Positions 62,196 to 64,000 of a stretch of DNA of 64,000 bases are shown here, piece after piece. Location: positions 62,001-126,000 of the forward strand of contig QXWX01000001.1 in NCBI GenBank assembly GCA_009911175.1, written 5' to 3'. The position numbers and the translations under genes are program-made. Below the pieces are notes generated by a model. The model ran no database searches and was not told the origin of the DNA. It saw only the letters and a list, made by a program, of their open reading frames with translations. Numbering within the stretch: position 1 is the first letter of the stretch; every line of letters starts with the position of its first letter. This stretch comes from Lachnospiraceae bacterium (GTDB lineage: Bacteria; Bacillota_A; Clostridia; Lachnospirales; Lachnospiraceae).

Positions 62196-64000
62196 CCTTT
62201 TCCCACCTTTCTAATGGTTCGTTGAGCACTTCCGTTCCCGGGAGTACAAATCTTCCGTTCTTCAACAGTATAATTCTTTTTCCTTCTTTTGTCACTACAC
62301 TGATTTCATCCAGCTCCTCATAGGGAATCGTGATATCTGTATGACACTGGAAATACGCCTTCTCCGGGTCCTCCTTCCGAAGCCTGGAAATGGAATTGTC
62401 CTTCGCCACGATCTCCTTTCCGTTGGGATTATAGACCCTCACATCCTCGCTCCAGCTGTAGCAGGTATCGCCCACCGCAAAGTGGGGGCCTGTCTTTTCC
62501 GCAATGAGGATCGGCAGCTTTTCCTCGATCTGATACTTCCTGCCTGCCACGTAAGCGGTGGTATTGGTCCCGATCGCGAACTCTCCCAGCGGCAGCATCG
62601 GATGGTCGTGGAGCACATTGTCGCTGACATACTTCCGGTTATCCTCTTCATTTTCAAAGTTGGAACAGGTATAATCCGTGATCCTGCCTTCCCGGAAGGT
62701 CAGCTTCAGATCCCTGTACTGCAGCTCGTTCAGGTACACCCTGCTCACGTGCAGAACCCCTTGTGTCCCTTCCAGGACCGGGGAGGTGAAAATCTCGCCC
62801 ACCGGGATATTGACGTCTGCCACACAGTTTTCGAAGACCGTCTCTTTTTCCGGATCCTCCAGAGTATGCAGCTTCACTCTGATATCCGTCTCGTTCTTCC
62901 CTTTTCCCAGTACATGGACGTACTCTCCCTGATCCAGAGCGTCGATCATCCTCTGCTGTACAGTCTCATAAAGCTTGGCATCCAGGGTATTGATCCGGAT
63001 GACTTCATCAAAGATCTCCGCATACTGCTCTCCGATCTCCGGAACCGGAAACGCGATAATCGTGAAGCTCCGTTCCTCCCCCTTGATATATTGGTTTGTG
63101 ATCTGCCCGGATCTGCTGTCATATGCCAGGGATAAGCTTCGCTGTGCTTCTGTATAGGTGTTGGCTTCCTTTTTCACCTGCGGAGAAAAGGGGTTCTCTC
63201 CAAATGTCTCGATCAGTGCCGGGCCCGCATACTGCGCTGCCTGTCTCTTGCTCTCCTCGTACACATGCCGGACCACATCCAGCTTCCGCTCCATATACCG
63301 CTTGTCCAGGAACAGCGCCTCATCCTGGCGGTGGTCATATTCGTACTGCTTATTCGCGGCAGCTCCCCAGAAACCGACCTTTCTCTGTCCGCGCTTTGTC
63401 ACCACGCTGGAAGCCGCACGGTAAATGACCGGGGCCAGACCCATTTTTTCAAAATTCTCGATCGCCAGCTTGACTACCCGCTCAAATCCCAGACGATAAC
63501 GGATATCTACCACTGATTTTTTTGACAGGTCCTTTCCCGTATTAATAAAGCCGATCCGATAGCCTTCCGTATAGACGTCCGCCATCTTTTTCAGAGTCTC
63601 CAGCGGCAGGCTTCTCAGATGCCTTGCGGTTCCCAGCTCATTTTCTGTAATGTATTCCCCGAAGCGGTACAGATACCTCTCATCGTCCAGGTCTTCACAG
63701 AGCACCACATCCGCCGCAAAGGACTGCATGGGATAGAGCTGTTCCTCAATCCGATCTGTCAGGAAGACATCGCAGTAATCGCTGGCATACCAGTAGAAGA
63801 TGTCCTGTATGCTCTCAGGCTTTGGAATCCCGCCTTCAAAATGATTGTAGACCTGGATCAGCAGTTCGTTCAGGATCGTCAGATAATCGGGCCTGCACTC
63901 GAAGGCATAGGCGATCCCGCCGCGAAGCTCCGTATACAGGAAGCTGAGCAGCTTTCCCATTTCTTCCCCGAAGACGGACACGGCATACTCCGGATTGGCA
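62164..64000 (-). CDS. M29-like (thermophilic) metalloaminopeptidase, 5' end outside the window
   Basis: About 612 residues visible; the frame runs on past 64000 (NPEYAVSVFGEEMGKL at the edge), so the true start lies outside. I recognise the family from the C-terminal half: KNETDIRVKLHT, FENCVADVNIPVGEIFTSPV, GVLHVSRVY, LGEFAIGTNTTAY and HFAVGDTCYSW contain the metal ligands of M29 aminopeptidases. N-terminal 250 residues are longer than in classic AmpS. It probably releases N-terminal amino acids from peptides in the cytosol. Confidence 0.78.
   Translation of the reverse strand, partial: ANPEYAVSVFGEEMGKLLSFLYTELRGGIAYAFECRPDYLTILNELLIQVYNHFEGGIPKPESIQDIFYWYASDYCDVFLTDRIEEQLYPMQSFAADVVLCEDLDDERYLYRFGEYITENELGTARHLRSLPLETLKKMADVYTEGYRIGFINTGKDLSKKSVVDIRYRLGFERVVKLAIENFEKMGLAPVIYRAASSVVTKRGQRKVGFWGAAANKQYEYDHRQDEALFLDKRYMERKLDVVRHVYEESKRQAAQYAGPALIETFGENPFSPQVKKEANTYTEAQRSLSLAYDSRSGQITNQYIKGEERSFTIIAFPVPEIGEQYAEIFDEVIRINTLDAKLYETVQQRMIDALDQGEYVHVLGKGKNETDIRVKLHTLEDPEKETVFENCVADVNIPVGEIFTSPVLEGTQGVLHVSRVYLNELQYRDLKLTFREGRITDYTCSNFENEEDNRKYVSDNVLHDHPMLPLGEFAIGTNTTAYVAGRKYQIEEKLPILIAEKTGPHFAVGDTCYSWSEDVRVYNPNGKEIVAKDNSISRLRKEDPEKAYFQCHTDITIPYEELDEISVVTKEGKRIILLKNGRFVLPGTEVLNEPLERWEKDAEGRNCNGQ

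Noticed and set aside
1..64000. CRISPR arrays, rRNA and tRNA genes
   Set aside because: No regularly spaced direct repeats, 16S/23S signatures or tRNA cloverleaf with GTTCRANNC-type arm were seen by eye.

Overview
The window looks like chromosomal DNA of a Gram-positive, spore-forming type anaerobe of the Clostridia, most likely Lachnospiraceae. The reasons are the strong AGGAGG-type ribosome binding sites, sigma-A promoters, a purine-type riboswitch, a SpoIID-like/LysM cell-wall protein, NhaC and FtsX-type transporters, and decayed genes of families I associate with gut Lachnospiraceae. The genus call is inference. No rRNA, tRNA or CRISPR array was seen. Most genes lie on the minus strand.

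Layout. 1-1.6 kb: start of a sugar ABC lipoprotein (cut by the window edge), divergent from an AraC regulator. 1.7-8.5 kb: NhaC antiporter, a two-component pair whose kinase gene ends in an 11-G run, fructokinase and a SpoIID/peptidoglycan-binding/LysM protein. 8.6-12.8 kb: two G3E metal GTPases (one with a huge histidine tract), exonuclease III and TruA. 12.9-17.8 kb: a five-gene oligopeptide/nickel-type ABC importer. 18.4-21.6 kb: a perfect sigma-A promoter, a guanine-type aptamer with an apparent ON-type terminator, then 8-oxoguanine deaminase and a purine permease. 21.9-25.6 kb: sedoheptulokinase-like kinase, AAA/PD-(D/E)XK protein and a decayed ATPase. 25.8-32.6 kb: UvrD-type helicase, MrfA-type helicase with a DnaX-like tail, and a tightly coupled AAA ATPase plus putative nuclease pair.

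32.8-41 kb: FAD/Rieske oxidoreductase, HD hydrolase, orphan prepilin peptidase, and a sugar operon (xylulokinase, fucose-isomerase-like enzyme, DUF4867, AraC). 41.2-49.3 kb: an OmpR-type two-component system and an FtsX-type ABC exporter that probably belong together. They are separated by a degenerate integrative element (XRE repressor, ImmA stub, HicB-like antitoxin, frameshifted HicA, Uma2, broken integrase). 49.9-58 kb: a 1112-residue coiled-coil surface protein, a PilZ protein, and a polysaccharide O-acetylation cluster (DHHW protein, MBOAT, DUF4358, SGNH hydrolase). 58.2-64 kb: thioredoxin, purEMND, and an M29-like aminopeptidase cut by the window edge.

Three themes stand out. First is purine handling: a switch-controlled damaged-purine salvage operon plus de novo purine synthesis. 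Second is a DNA-processing island (25.8-32.6 kb) ending in a two-gene ATPase/nuclease module that could be an undescribed defence or repair system. Third is several dispersed hairpin repeats found by eye in gene gaps. Functions are family-level assignments from reading the sequence; no database search was run.
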